64,000 nucleotides of DNA from Lycocorax pyrrhopterus obiensis (Eukaryota; Chordata; Aves; Passeriformes; Paradisaeidae), in the NCBI GenBank assembly GCA_014706295.1, contig JACSVZ010000004.1, positions 87,179,047 to 87,243,046 on the forward strand, given 5' to 3'. A program made the translations under genes and the position numbers. The notes below the pieces were generated by a model. It was given only the letters and a program-made list of their open reading frames with translations. It ran no database searches and was not told the DNA's origin. This document shows positions 35,869-49,755 of this stretch, in pieces. Numbering within the stretch: the first letter of the stretch is position 1; each line of letters opens with the position of its first letter.

Positions 35869-38800
35869 TTATATTTGTCTGCTGATTTTTAATGTTTGTA
35901 TTTGAGAATTTAGAAGTGTGCATTGTTGGGACCTGTCTTTCTATTTATAAGTATCAGAAGGCTACAGTTTACTGTTCCCTTTCAGTGGCCCATCCAATTT
36001 AGAGGTTAAAGAATTTGTCACAGCTAACACCTGAAAATCTTACTTCTTTAGTAAAAGCAGCAGTTATTCCTACTTTTAATGTTCATTTGCAGGGTCATTA
36101 AATTTTCAGCTAAATGAACTGTAATAAGGATATGGAGAGAGCTTAGGGTTGCAGTCCTTGCCTTGGTCAAAATTAACTAAGGGCAGTGAGACCACTACTC
36201 CAGAGAGGAATGGGCAGCAATGTTCTGCCATACAAGTCTACACCAGCTCTCCACTGTCTGGGGAACAAGGCTGCAAACTTATGCAAGATTGAAAGCAAAA
36301 AGTGAATAGTACATCCATGATGTGACGCATGAAGCGCCCATGTTTCTGTCTCCTAAGAAAGCACAAGGAACAACACGGTCTTTTTCCCCAAAATATCTGG
36401 AAAGATCTGTCCCAGCACCAAATGGAAAAAGAAGGTGCTTGCATAAAGTTGACATTTGAGTGGGAGTGTTTCTGGTTAGAGTTCCCTCTACTTCCATTAG
36501 GTATCTACCACATCCCTGTACTTGCTTTCACAAGTTGGAATCTTATTTACAAGTTGAAAAGGTATTGAGCAGTATGCACGAGGTGAATCATTGCTGCGTA
36601 ATTCCAGGCCCAGTGAGGAGGACGTTTAACTGGAAGAACATCACTTTGCTGTGATAGTGCCATTTAGGTTGGAGCTTTTGTTTAAAGTAAAACCCTTTAC
36701 ATAAATTCTTTAGTACAAGGACACTTTCATAAAATGGGTACGTTTTCCTCTTATATGTAGAATCTATCAATGATTAATACTATTGTTGACTTCTGAGCAG
36801 GAACACTCCTTAAGTAAATAAAGACTAAGAGCAGTGTATAACAGAACTTTGGACCTTATTGATGTTTTCATAGAATTTCAAATTTCAAAAACTTTTGCTA
36901 CTTTGCACAAAAGACAGTCAGTGAAATCCTGTTGCCACTGAAGTCAATAGAATCAGCTTTTTCTCATGGGATCTTTTTATGAATGTTGACTTTAGAAGTG
37001 CTATTGATTTCTCAAGTAAATATTGCAGATCTTTCATGAATAACAAACAGATATAACAGAGTGATTACTCAGCTGCAGCAAAAGATTACATGGACCTAAA
37101 GTAATTGTATTAGTAACTGTAATTTGTCATTTATTACTAATTGTAATTGTAGACTTGGGATTTTGCAAATCATAGATGAATAAGGGTAATCAGGACATAC
37201 TTTTAGCCCCTGCACCCAGTGGGTTTTTTTAGATTATAGAGGTACATATGCCCCATGTTCTCTCTAAAGGTTCTGACTCAGTAAAATTCTGAGAATGATT
37301 ATAATACCATTCACACAGCCTGGGCAACACTAGCTTTACCTGAAAGGAAGACAGTAGGTATCAGAAATTATTGGCATACTGCTTGGTTAGGTTTCAAAGA
37401 GTATCCTTCAGACCTCCTCTGTTTAAAATGCACTGGTTGTAGAGGAGGATTTCACAAGGAGGAAAATGTCACTTATTTATTTTCTTGCTTTCACAGGGAA
37501 TTCACAGGTCTAACTTGGTGCATGCTGTTACAGAATGACGCTAAAATTACACAAAGAATAGAATGCTTTTCTTTTGAATACAAAGGTAACTCCTTTTTTT
37601 AATTATTATTTCCAGTGAATACTTTGCTTTGAGGAAAACGATACAAATTACTAAGGAGAAACTAGCAGCACATTCCCCTCATTTCCTCTCCCATTCCTTC
37701 CTAGAGGTCAAGGAGTTGTTCACATTTCACAGAGCATCTGCCCATCTATTTGTTTTTTTGGAATTGCACAAATCACACTGACTTTCTCATTCTGAGGGAG
37801 GAACATTGCAGGAGAAGTTAAGTATGAGCCTACATATAATTTTAGATAAAGAGGGCAGATAATAATTTAGATAATATAGGACAGTGATCTAAGGGTCTTA
37901 TGATAGCAGTAAGAGTAATATTGGGCTTATGACTTGGCAGATTTTTTTGTAATCAGTTCATCATCCAAACAGAATTCACTGATAAAAAAAGAGACATTTT
38001 AAATTAGGTGGGGATTTGTGGCTTATGTAAGCTCATAAGGTGTAAATTCGGTATAAACTGTTCCAAGAATCAAGATAGGCTCCTATATAAAAAGGAATAC
38101 TGCAGATGCCTCAAAGATGTTGTGATTTTAAAAATTATCAACCAAGACCTACCTCACTTTCTTTAATGCACTGGAAAGGGAGAGCATTATAACATACAGT
38201 TCTGAAAACCCAACCACATAAAAGAGAAAATGGTGAAAATGTTTTTTTTTTCCTAGAGACAGCTCAACGACAACTTATCTCCAGGAAGCCACTACCCTCG
38301 GGGCAGCTAAGAAGACTGCCCCAAATATCTTGAGCTGCTTCTAGTTCTGTGTTGCTCTCCTGTCTGTCTCCAAAACAGCATAAATGTTGATCTCTGTCTG
38401 GGTATCAGTGCTGTATACTTCCATTTCCAGCAATAGATTTTAAGGGAAACAGACGCCTTTGTTCAGTCCTTCTTGACTGAGAATGAGAAAGGGGGGTGGT
38501 CTCTAGATGCATTTGTGTCTTCTCTGCCACCCATTAAACATACAAAGAGATCGCTCAGCCCTCACGTGGCCAGCATGGTGTGCCCTGGTCACCTCCTCCT
38601 GCTAAAAATGAGGTTAAAAACTGGGGAAAATATTAGGTCATTTTCTCTGTACAAGTGAGTCGAATAGTTCTATGAAGAATATTTTCTTTGATTTGTAATA
38701 GAGAAAATAGTAAATGTGTCATCTCTTAATGTCACTTCCCGGGCAGCTTGTGGTGAGCCTAGCACAATTCTTCCTGATACATCTACATGGACTGGAGTCC

Positions 38801-40674
38801 ACCTGCACAGTCATAGTTGCAAAATACACATTAGTGACAGGCCCCAGGGAACCAGCACAAATAGTCAGCTTGCTCAGCTGTACGAAATGGTATCTGACAC
38901 TTTTCTGGACCTTAAAGTGTATTATTTGCCTTTAGCTAATGCTGTTATAAGTCATCCAATAAGACATTAAGCAAAGGAAATACAAAGAATTTTGTTCTGA
39001 TAACAGCACTTATAAATCTTCTTTCCCATTGATTGTCCTTGGTCCTTATAAATGCAACCACAATTTCATCAGACACAGTTGTTCTACAGGTCATGGTACA
39101 AATTCTCCCACTGTTGTAGTACATTTAAGCTTTTTAATAAATTGGTTGTTAGAAATTCTGTTCAAAGTGCTTCTTTAAAATATAAGCAAACTTTTAGAAG
39201 ACAGTTCTATATATTTTACCCGCCTTGGAACAGACCAAGTTGGCCTCTATCCAAAAGAATTTTGCACTTTTGTTGTGTCTGACATTACTATGTCAGTACA
39301 AGAGCCTTCCCTTTCTGAACTGATCTTAATAATAATGCATCAGTTAAATTATGTCTTGTCTCTTAGAGAATTCTCTTTGAAAATATCTGTCTTTCCATTA
39401 GATCTGCAAAATTCTCCCTCAATGTGCAAACTGTAAAGCAGAAAGATGAGAGACAAGGATCTAGCTCTTTGCTTCCCTCTATCTTATTTTCAAATATGGA
39501 AAAATTATCTGCATCATCAGAAGCTGCAAATGTATACACGCACACTTATACAAATACACAAATATACATATATGTGTCTATATACACATGTTTTAGAGTT
39601 CCTGGTGTATTGCAAATCTGCTTAGTCTCAAAACAAATTTATCCTCAGGACTATGTAGTCCCTCTCACTGCCTTCTAATGATATACCATCACTCCAATAA
39701 TATTTCAGAAACTTTACAGCTGAGATATAAAAAAAACAACCTATCTGAGAAGATCTGCCAGGTATTTGTGGTCTAACTTCACTTTGTGAGGGCATTTTGG
39801 GTCTTTCTTTGAATAGTTCCACAGCAGACACTGTAACACCTGCTTTTGAGAGAATCAAGAAGTGGCTCCTGGGAGGCAGAGGAAAGGGGATTGATGGTGT
39901 AGAAACCAGCAGAAATGTCAAAGGCAAGGAACAAAGGAGGAGATTTGGAAGGCTGTGATGGAGATTCAAACAAAAAGAGAAATGAAATAGCTCTAAGTCC
40001 CTGACACCCTGCACAGAGAGCCCAGGGATGTGCATGAGAATAAGAGGCTACGGTCGTGCCTATATACTCCTGGTGCAGAACAGCAGTCTGTTGATCCACC
40101 CAACAAGTGAGATATCAACCTCTTTTCATTTTTATCTTTTTTCCCTTTTATTTTAAAGTGGAAACTGAGATAAACTGTGAAGATATATTGATGTGTTTTC
40201 AACAAACTCAGAATTCAGGCAGATCCTCCACTTCTGAAATGCGAAGGGCTTGACCTCAAAACTCCCACAATATTTTTCAAAAATAAAAGTAATTTACTCA
40301 TTTGATAGAAATTATTGGCAAACATCCATTTCATTTATTTAAATTATCATGTTGCTGCTTTTAGGCAAACTAGAATCTAATTTTAAGATAATACATTAAA
40401 AATAAACTATTCATAAATATTAATTATCATTCCTATCTGTATTTCTAAATTCATTGAAAAACTAGTGAAGTAATTGTGAGCATGCACCTGGTAAAAGAGG
40501 TCTCAGTAGTAAAAAAATCATTCTTGTGTCATAAACATTCTCATGCTGCTATTATTGGTAGTAAGTTCATAGGTGAATTTCTAAAATAGTATTGAAAATG
40601 TCCTATAATGAACAATGTTCTATCACATTCCAAAGCCAGAGTAAAGAATGTGATAGTTAGTTGAATTGCATATG

Positions 40675-40680
40675 TTTATT
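40675..40680 (-). terminator. MLIP: candidate MLIP polyadenylation signal
   Basis: AATAAA on the minus strand about 750 bases beyond the MLIP stop codon, the nearest canonical hexamer I see there. Others lie further down (for example at 40146-40151 and near 40333), so the true 3' end is uncertain. Confidence 0.3.
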
Positions 40681-41425
40681 TCAACACTGAGGCTATAATT
40701 CAGCTTCATGCTCATGATCTTGTTGGAAAAAGAGGACTTGCCAGTGTCAGCTGAGCCTTTTTAATTTTCTATATGCTCTGTCTCAAGAGAAAATTGATAA
40801 TGACTAATAGATTGCTTCTGCTTTCACTGTCTAGGGTGGTAACCACTGTGGTCCTAGAGTTTAGATATGTAAATGTAGTAGGGAATTGGCCACTGAATTT
40901 AGACTTCAAGAAAATTTTTATCCTTCTTCAAAGTCAAATAAAATTGGCACTGAATTTTGATACTGGGCAAACTTGAACTACATTTGATGTTTTCTTAACT
41001 GTCTTTTGTGAAATTCTCAATAACTAATTACCCTAAGTGCTTCTGGTACCTGTTGTAGTATCTGGTATTTAAAACAGGAGCTATATCAGCGACTGAAAAC
41101 CATGGAATGTGTTATTTAAATATGGCTGCATAATTTAACGAACAGCATAATTTAACCATTCCCACTTTCTAACATCCCAGCAGCACATACCAGGAACCTG
41201 AAGCATAAATATTAGTGTTATTTCAAATTCACATAAGCAACACACGCAGCAAAACAACTCTGGTCTTTTTTCTTCATTGATCATTAAGAACAACTAATGT
41301 TTATGTGGTCTCTGCACTGGACAAAAGCAGGTTTGGAAGCTCAGCACATTTTTGCTGATCAACTCTATGTGAGCTATGCAAATAAAAGATAAAGCTAGCA
41401 TGCAAATGCTTAAACCCGTTAAATG

Positions 41426-41486
41426 TCAACTGATTACCTCCTTGGAGATGAGTGTCTCGTTTTCTGGAATAGGCACCATGGGATGA
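41426..41486 (-). CDS. MLIP: MLIP terminal coding exon
   Basis: This encodes the C-terminus of muscular LMNA-interacting protein, a lamin A/C-binding protein of heart and skeletal muscle. The end reads HPMVPIPENETLISKEVIS and stop, matching the vertebrate MLIP C-terminus (SHPMVAIPE.E.L.SKE). Two overlapping acceptors exist: one after 41487 (ggcagcccag, giving a phase-2 join) and one after 41492 (ctcggcag, phase 0, adding PS before HPMV). I chose the first because it fits the phase of the exon at 43859-43929. The stop is at 41426-41428. The long antisense-strand sequence beyond it is 3' UTR. Confidence 0.85.
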
Positions 41487-43858
41487 CTGGGCTGCCGAGC
41501 CAAGATGTCACAGGTTAGAGAGAACGTGAGGTTAAAAACAGGAAAAAAGAATTCATTAGCAGTTCAATTTCTATATAAAATATCACTAAAATTTAAAACT
41601 AAAGCAAATACCCTCAGACATACAAAGGATAGCAAGGTAATGAGACCTATTTTGTGTTCAGCAGACTCCTACTACTCCTTGTCTGTATGAAAATCTATTT
41701 CAAGGTATGGTCTGTTTTCTGTTATATTATATTCCCGTAATTAAAAGGGTGGGGAAGGGATAAATCCCCTTTGAATTTCAAATCGGCATCTCAAGTAAAA
41801 ATCACAGCAAGAGCACCTACTTTATGATCCACTTAGTATGAGATAATGCACATAAAGTTATTTAAAACTGCAGCCATATTTCTTTGAATACCTGTCTTCC
41901 CATATCTTCTCCAAAAGAGCTTTCCTTAATCTGAAATTTCATAGACATAAACCATACAAATGCTTCACTAAAAAATGCTGTGTAACAGTAATTAGTATGT
42001 GCAGAAAACTGTTTTCGATCTTGGTAACTTTCCCGTGTTTTGAATATTATGTGTCTTGCGTCTGAGTAATGAAGTTTGATGGCTGTGACTCAAGTGAAAG
42101 AACCATACCAACTTCAATGAGATTTTAATCAGAATGCAGGTAAATAGATCACCTGGAGCTTATGAAGGCAATGTTAAGATCATAAGCTTGTGACGTTTTC
42201 TTATAGGGTGACACAGAGACATCATCTTTAAAGAAAAGGTCGCTGAAAGTTTTGGGATCTGGGTATTTTAGAACTCTCCAAAAACAAGATTGGAAGAAGC
42301 CTGCTATTTTCAGTGTATCAAAGGTATTAATTTGTTTTGGCATTTAGATCAAATAGTAAATCAACAAATTATGTGTTGTTTAAAAATATTGCTCTTCTAA
42401 GAAAATTGATTTTTACACTGTGCTTTTTGAGAAGCAAAACTGGTCTGCTAAACAAGCCCTGTACACAAAGAAATATACTGAAGTGGAATAGACTCTAATT
42501 TTCTGCAATTACTTTATGGATGTGCTATGTATTTCTCTCTTCCTTTATAAATTTGCCCTGATTCCTTTCCAGGGAAGAAGGAATCTACTTTAGCAACAAC
42601 AGAAGTTTTGAACCATTTAACTTCTTTTTTCGTGATTATTATTCCCAAAAATGAAAAGGCAAGGGAATAACTTTAGGCAACAAGTTCATTCATTTATTCA
42701 ATAGATTTTTACAAAGGAATAAATTTAGGCAAAAGAAGGGTAAGGAAGGGATAAGGTGCCTAGACTCTCTCAGTGGCAACATCCCTCCCTCTGATGCTCA
42801 TGTGACTCCCAATGTTGATCAGGCAGCTGCCAAGGCATCCCCCAGACCTCACACCACCCCCAGCTGCAGCACACACAGGAGCTGTTGGATGGTCTGCATG
42901 GGAGACAGAAGTCTTGTTTCCAAACCCAACATCCCATGATTACCAAGGCTGGGCAATCCTTGATGATACACAGGTACAAAGTCCTAGCAGCACCTGTGGT
43001 ATCTTGGCAAGTGTATTCCATTGAAACAAACCCCAGAGCTGAGATATTCATTGCCTCATCAGAATGTGGCACGTCTGTATCCCAGACAAAGTAAGGAGAG
43101 TCAACCACAAAGAGAAGGAGGAAAGTATTGTTCATATTCTCTTCCCTTTCTGATGTATGGCTAAGCCCTCTGAGAAGAACTGTCCACTGCTCACAAGAAA
43201 GAAAAGTTCCCTGGGCAGGCAGCGATCTGAGAATGCAACAGCTCTTTTTCTTAAATTGCACAGAGAGCAAATCAATGAAAAATGCACTTCTATTGTGTTA
43301 TCTCATCCTGGCCTTCCTTGCCAAGTATTCATTGCCTGCCCTGTTAACCTGAAATGCCCCTCTGAGTCATGATTCTTCCTTACCCTTTTTCTTGAGTATG
43401 AGGTCTCATGTCCGTCCTTAAACCTGACAAAATAAATTACCTTTTTTGGTCCAAGAAATATATTTGCTTCCCTTATTTTGATGGCACCCTCTTTTCAAAC
43501 TAAAGGGCCAAACTGTGTGACAGTCTCCATAGAGAGAAAAATTATTTATATTTTCTGAGCAGACACTTAATATTGATTATTTTGGAGAGGTTTAATTGAA
43601 AGAAGGTAAGGAATTCACTAATTAATAATGAAGAGAAAAAGTTAGTTAACAATATACAGTTCTCTCTGTTTCCACAAGGCTTCTCTGACCTAAAACCCTT
43701 GAAGTTATCATAGAAGAGTCTATACATTCTACTCGTCAGGTGAGTCTAGAATTAAAGAAGCCACATATGGCTCATTTATAAAGAACTTTTAAGTAGTACT
43801 TTAGTGAATATGGAACACATAAGCCTAGCGCTGAACCCTTTTTCTGCTGAAATAACAC
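41487..43858 (-). other. MLIP: MLIP last intron
   Basis: About 2.4 kb. It contains a 166-codon minus-strand open frame (42770-43270) that I cannot assign (see findings) and, about 70 bases after it, an AATAAA-rich stretch (42690-42705). Nothing else recognisable. Confidence 0.6.
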
Positions 43859-43929
43859 TTAGTCTTGCAGGTCCCTGAAAGGAAGGTGTTGGGTTCTTCC
43901 CTGGAGTCATACAATTCTGCCTCTGCCAG
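43859..43929 (-). CDS. MLIP: probable MLIP penultimate exon
   Basis: After an excellent acceptor (catttgtttcctttgcag) the minus strand reads LAEAELYDSREEPNTFLSGT then CKT. This aligns without gaps to the human MLIP block just before its C-terminal SHPMV segment (S.SDEQENSHTLLSHNACNK; 7 of 23 identical with several similar). The donor AA|GTGTTA is weak. It gives phase 2, which fits the acceptor at 41487 and yields TCKTN-HPMV. Identity is modest, so this remains probable rather than certain. It begins in phase 0, as the exon at 58746 ends. Confidence 0.5.
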
Positions 43930-45751
43930 CTGCAAAGGAAACAAATGCTTTGGCTGGGTGACTTCATCCTAAAGAACTGGAGGCCAATCATCTGTGTTAC
44001 TTCCATCAAGTGTCGATGCAAACCAAAATGTGTCTGCCTTGCTGTAGAAAATGTCCCATACCTGTCCTGAGTTTAACCAAGAGGCTATAGTCTTATTCAT
44101 TCCTTCCTGAGTTTTCCTTAAAGCTATGATTTTTGGTGTTCTTGAATGCGCACCACAACTTAAAAGTACCAGAATGTGAAGTAGGCAGAATGAGGCTGGA
44201 TTAGCCCTTTCTTACTAGGCATTGTGTGACTACCACCCCTCAGAGTCATACAGGAATGTGCTTGTGTCCATCAGATCTGGGGTGTGCATGCAACTAGGAC
44301 TTTGTACTTTTTATGGGTGTGTAGTCTCAGTGAGACCTCATCAAACTCTGTCACTGGCATTCTTTCATCTTCAGGTCAAAGCAGCTGGCAAGAAGCCCTA
44401 CCTCCTATGCAAATGTGAAAAGATTGTGTCTGTTGATGATGGGAGATGAATATTGCTTTTATAATTTCTACTCTTGTTTCCTTTGACAAAGAAAAAGTTA
44501 TAAAATTCTGCATTACTCTTACAAGGTTAATCAATAACATTTAACTTTTCAGCTGTTACTCAGATTTCTTGTAATGTGACATTTTTTCTTTATTGTTTCT
44601 AAGAACAATGAAAGAGCAAACTAGACAAATCTGCAAAATTATACTGAGGAGAGCAGAGTATCTTTACAATATGTAAGTTTTAGCAGCATGTAACTTCAAA
44701 GAGAAATTATATACCTGCCCAAAATAGCCTTTTACAGACTTAGACCAGGCTTGGAAAGAGGTGGTTATATAGTATCTTCATTAGACCTTTGCTCATTTAG
44801 TTCTGTAATCAGCAAGACATATGTGCCTTTAAAAGGTCAGTTGATCTTTATTGTGCTATGAATCACAGCTGCCTCTGAACTAATATAAAGCTTTCTGAAT
44901 TGTTCTCAGTGTAAGACATTTTTCATAAATCTAAGTCGCTCTCTAGAGGGTCTGCAACCTCTGCTAACTGAGGCGCCGGTTTAAAACTGGAACCAGTGAG
45001 AGATAACATACATAAGAAATGAGAATATTTCAACTATAGTTACCAGAGAACATTCACATTTACACTACTCTGTCAAGCCTTTAATCACCTTTGAAAATAA
45101 ATCAGGTACCCTAGACCCTTATTAAACATAGACACATGCTTTCACAATAGGAAAAATGACTTATTTCTCAAAGACTAAAAGCATTTATTTAAACACTCAC
45201 AACAAACAAACATTTTTATAAAACAGTTTTATGTCTCTCCACTTTATCTGAGTGATAATGAACATGAAATACTCGGTACCAATAAATGGTTGAACACCCA
45301 CAACAGCAGAGCAAGGACAACATTTAACTAAAGGGAAAGAAAATAATATAATGTAAAGGGGCATTTTAGGATTATAATGTCTCTAGTCTCTCTGAAATGA
45401 TACAATATAAAATCTACTTCAAAGATTCAGTTGTTAAGCACCGAATTCTTTTGCATCTTGTACCTCTATGGAAAGGGAAATTAAAGTAGAAATAGTGATC
45501 ACAATACAGATTTACAATGTGCCTTCAGACTTATGCAGTAAAACATCCTGACAGACTTGCAAATCCTTATTATACACTACTGTAGCTGTGCATTTTTATT
45601 TTGAAGATTTCAAAACTCTTTCCAGGTACTGATAAACACCTGCAAAAAAGAAACAACTCTCACACAAACATGGTTTCCTGACATGGTTACCAGACACAGG
45701 CCTGAAGGACACCAGAGTGTGGTGAGACTGAGAGAGTTGAGTCGAAACAGA

Positions 45752-45975
45752 ATGAATCATAGAACAATAGAAAGGTTTGGGCTGGAAGAGACCTTAAAAA
45801 TCACCGAGTTCCAACCCCTATGCCATGGGCAGAAACACCTTCTACTAAACCAGCTTGCTCAAATCCCCAGCCAACCTGGCCTTGGACACTTGCAGGGATG
45901 GGGCATCCACAGCTTCTCTGGGCAATCCAATACCAGAGAACACCAGAGGCTGGAAGAGTTACAGGGCTTTGCAGT
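45752..45975 (-). repeat. CR1 LINE 3' fragment
   Basis: Starts 'gaatcatagaacaatagaaaggtttgggctggaagagacctt' and continues 'ccaacccctatgccatgggcag...ggccttggacacttgcagggatggggcatccaca', the reverse complement of a CR1 3' end. Confidence 0.93.
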
Positions 45976-48900
45976 AAGGGTTCCTTATCTATAAGTGGAG
46001 TGGGAGGGAGATGCATGCAAGCCCAGCAGTGCATCAATTTTCCTTGGGCTACTTTTTCCCAGACCAAGTTTAACTTCACATGCAGGACCAGTCTATGATG
46101 GATTTGACTGAGGATTTTCTGCCAAAATTATTGTTCAATGAAAAATACTAGTGACAAAAAAATGAAGCTTTCTGCAAAATATTTTGATTTCTCTTGCAAA
46201 TTTTTGCTAGTAATTTAGAAAATTAAAATGAAGTATTCAATTGCAAGAAAATCCATCTGTAACTAGAATATTGTGTTGTCTGTCTCGGATGTTACATTTT
46301 GGATCACTTCCATAAAATATTAAAATGCATTTCACTATCCACTTTATGGCAATCATGTTAAGAGCCTCTATTTTCTGCTGTGGGCTAATGAAGTGCTGCA
46401 ATTCCTTGCAGGGCTGATTTCACTATTGGGGATTATGGGAGCTAGTGGCCAGCAAAGATTTCAGACCCATTATGAAGACTTGAAGCATGAGAACCACAAC
46501 CTACACATTCATAGGGAAAGGCAGCAGAGACAAACCTCTTCCAATCACATGGATTAGAACTACCTGCTTTGAGATAGTTCATGTAACCCAAAGGATGCAT
46601 ACTGGTTTCTGGAGTATTTAAATGTTTTCAAAATTTAATCCGTACTGGAAAGAAAATGTCATCATTTCCAACAACGCAAGTATTTGAAATTTCCCTCAGC
46701 ATATTGACTGTAAACTATTTATGGACTCATGGAAATTGAGTCGTTGCTTAGAATTGATGATACTTCCTGGCCCAAGGAAGGGGCTCATTTCTCATTGAAT
46801 GAAAACATCCAAAGAACTCTAACTGCTTTCCAGGTAATGCTGTGAAATGAACTGGATTTAATTTTCAGAGCTTACTTTCCTCCACATATTTTCTTACCAG
46901 ATTACCTGCAAAACTGAAGAAGCCCTGTTTTCTGAGCAAGCTTCTGATGCCAGAGAGATTTTACCTTAGCTACTTTAAATCCAAACCAGAAACTTTGAAT
47001 GAATCTTCAGGAGTGCACACCTGTAATTGCCACCTATCATATAAAAATTTGCATTAAGATCATATTCTGCCCATAATATAACTACTAAAATTATACCTAG
47101 TGTTTGACTGAGAAAAAGAGAAAGCTAGTTCACGACATCTCTGTCAATCGGTAAATACTGACTTCTTGAATTCAAGCTCTGAGTACATCCTTGGAATTTC
47201 ACCAGAACTAGTTATATTTTATGCTTTTATCTAACATAATTAAAACTGGAGTGAATTAAGACCATATTTCAGAGTATACATTATACAAAGACTTGCAATA
47301 AAAGTTCAGCGAACTCTAATTTGCCCTTTAAGATATAAAGTTTCCAACGGTCTATCAAATAACCCTTTACTTTTTCTTGATACTTGAGTAGTGTTTTTTA
47401 AAATCTAAAAAAGCAATGGGAAATTGTATAAAAACATCTGTGTTCCATGAGGCCTAAGATACAAATTTCTACATGTATCTGGATGTTTTGGGATAGTTTC
47501 CATCAATTATGATTTTCTTTTTTCCTTTCAGGCCTTGCTTTTTCACTATATTCAGTAAAAAGTGTACAAGTATAATTTTTATTTCTCATACAGGTTCCAC
47601 ACACGCCCGATCTTGTTTGATAGTCTTCACTCATTTACATATTTCTGCTAATGCTATTAATAAGAGCCTTTACCTCTGGGTTGCTTCTGTTCTCAGAAGC
47701 AAGTTGCTAGCTAGGGCCAGAATTTCTACTGTATTTGGGAATGTGTATTGTATAAAAAATGTCTGACTGAAATCCACTATGCAGAAGACTAGATGCCATC
47801 ACCTCTGAAAGCCAGATATAAGGATGGACTCCAATTTTTATTATGTAGAGACTTATTTGGTGCTTAAGACTGGTTTAATCTGTCCCAGCAGAGACAGCCT
47901 GTATAAAGGAAAAGGCAGAAAGATACAGAGGTGGCTGTAACTATGTTCCAAGAGGAAACTTGAGCACTCCTGGGTGTGTTCACTGGGAAGCACATTTTGG
48001 TTTCTAAGCACAGAAAGTGCCTGCCGGGTCTTGATCCCATTGCGTTGTGCACGTTTTCTAAACGAACAGAAGCGCACCAAAGAAATGCCAGAGTCCTGTC
48101 ATCAACAGCTTCTCCTACTGGAAATAGGGGAGAAAGGCTCTCAAACTTGTCTAACTACCCAGGCCAAAAGCGGTGACACAGTAATCAATTCCTTTCTCTT
48201 TCTTTGGAAGAGCTGTCTCTGGAGAAATGGGTAGCAGAGTTCATTCCAGGCGGTGCCAGACTCAGGACACCTCCGTGTTATGTGCATGTTCCTGGGTCTC
48301 CTGTTGAGCCTAAGATACCTTCAAGCTCTGTTGCTAACTCAATGGCTTTGAAGAAAGCAATTGATTATGCTCAGAAAATTATGATCTTTCTAAAAAGTGC
48401 TTCAAGAGAATTGCCTTTCTTTACAGATGAGCTGAGCAGGAACTCTACACCCATTTTCTGAAGGCATTATCAAACTAAGTCAAACATGATAGAAATGTCA
48501 TCTAAACATGATATCATTAAAATAAGTCATTAAGCCCAAGAAATGCCATAAAATAATATACAAAGAAGACACAGCAATATTAAGAATTAATATTTTCCCA
48601 ACAGGGAGGTCCAATTTGTAGCACAGCACTAATGAACCGACTTGTTTACCTCTGCTATCTTTTTCTACACCAAAGCAATTTTTCTGGATCACAGATAGTG
48701 GATTGATCAACCACAATACACCTACACAAGTGCAACATTTAAATATCAAAGTTCAAAAGAGAGAAAGAAACTGTCTTCTAGAAAATAAAAGCTGCTGGGA
48801 TGATGTCTGGGAGAAAAGTGCTTTTCCATGGCAACCTTGAAAGGCTGCTGTACTCACAGAATGTCAATTCCCACTATGCTACTATTAATCAAATACAAAC

Positions 48901-49487
48901 TCCAATGAGTAGGAGATTGGATGATGAAGTAAACACCACTGATTTCATTTAAAAAATAATAAAGATCCCCTTTAAATATTCTGCTTGCCTCTGAGCCTGG
49001 AGACCTGCAAGTGATTATGAAAAGTTGACACTTTCAGCATGACTACATTTAGTGATTTCAAGAAAATTCCATTTAGGCCCAAAATTAAATTGGCTTGAGC
49101 ACGAAGTTGAGCATTAAAGAGAACTTGTCCTCTGCTACTGTTGTAAGTAACGCCTGACCAGACAGAATGGCAATTTTTTAACATTTCTCACACCTCTTGC
49201 AAAAAGGCAGTTCCCTCCAACCCATTTTCAAAGGCTGTGCTGCTAAATATTTAAGAAACAGGGATTTTAACAGGGGTGTTCATAAATCGTGTATTCAGCC
49301 CTTGCTGACAGAAAGAAAAGGCAGTTTGAAAGTCACTAGGGACTTAGAAGCTGAAGGAGATACACCCACTCATTTCTTGCCTCTTTGCTTGGGCAGGTCA
49401 TTCCTTTCTCCTTCAAAATGACAGCTGGTTTTCTAAAATCTAGTGCTCTCTGCCCTGACAGATATTTACATCGACTGTGCCTCCTGT

Positions 49488-49755
49488 AAATCATAGAATC
49501 TTAGAACAGCACAGATTGGAAGGGCCCAGCCTTTTGAGGAAAAGAGAGCCTAGGTGAGGTTACCTAGCATCCTGTCCAAACACATCTAGAAAGCCACCTG
49601 TGGTGGGGACTCTACCACATCCCTAGGGAGCTAGTTCCAGTGACTGGTCCTTCTCACTATAAAAAAAAGTCTTCTGTATAACAAGATGAAACCCCTCCTA
49701 CTGCTAGTTGAACCTGTTGTCCCTTGTCTTCTCCATGTGGCTCCATGAGAAGAGA
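49488..49755 (-). repeat. CR1 LINE 3' fragment
   Basis: Starts 'aatcatagaatcttagaacagcacagattggaagggccc' and continues to 'gttgaacctgttgtcccttgtcttctcc'. It is the reverse complement of a diverged CR1 3' end. Confidence 0.88.

Larger units (their letters stand above)
23937..41425. other. intergenic spacer between TINAG and MLIP
   Basis: About 17.5 kb separates the TINAG start codon from the MLIP stop codon (both genes minus strand), so it includes the TINAG promoter/5' UTR and the MLIP 3' UTR. Besides the CR1 copies at 28.3, 32.2 and 33.9 kb and one solo LTR, I see simple repeats but no supported exon. Stretches 24104-28287, 28731-32175 and 35293-40674 hold nothing else I can name. Confidence 0.7.

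Noticed and set aside
39628..40035. 135-codon minus-strand open frame in the intergenic spacer
   Set aside because: Low-complexity, leucine/serine-rich reading of a purine-rich stretch with overlapping open frames; no family features.
42165..42235. Minus-strand DVSVSPYKKTS stretch with good splice-like ends, considered for the missing MLIP exon
   Set aside because: It lies between the probable penultimate and terminal exons, so the order is wrong, and its phase does not fit.
47765..47860. Minus-strand VHPYIW...SSLLHSGF stretch, considered for the missing MLIP exon
   Set aside because: Only a few scattered identities and no usable splice donor.
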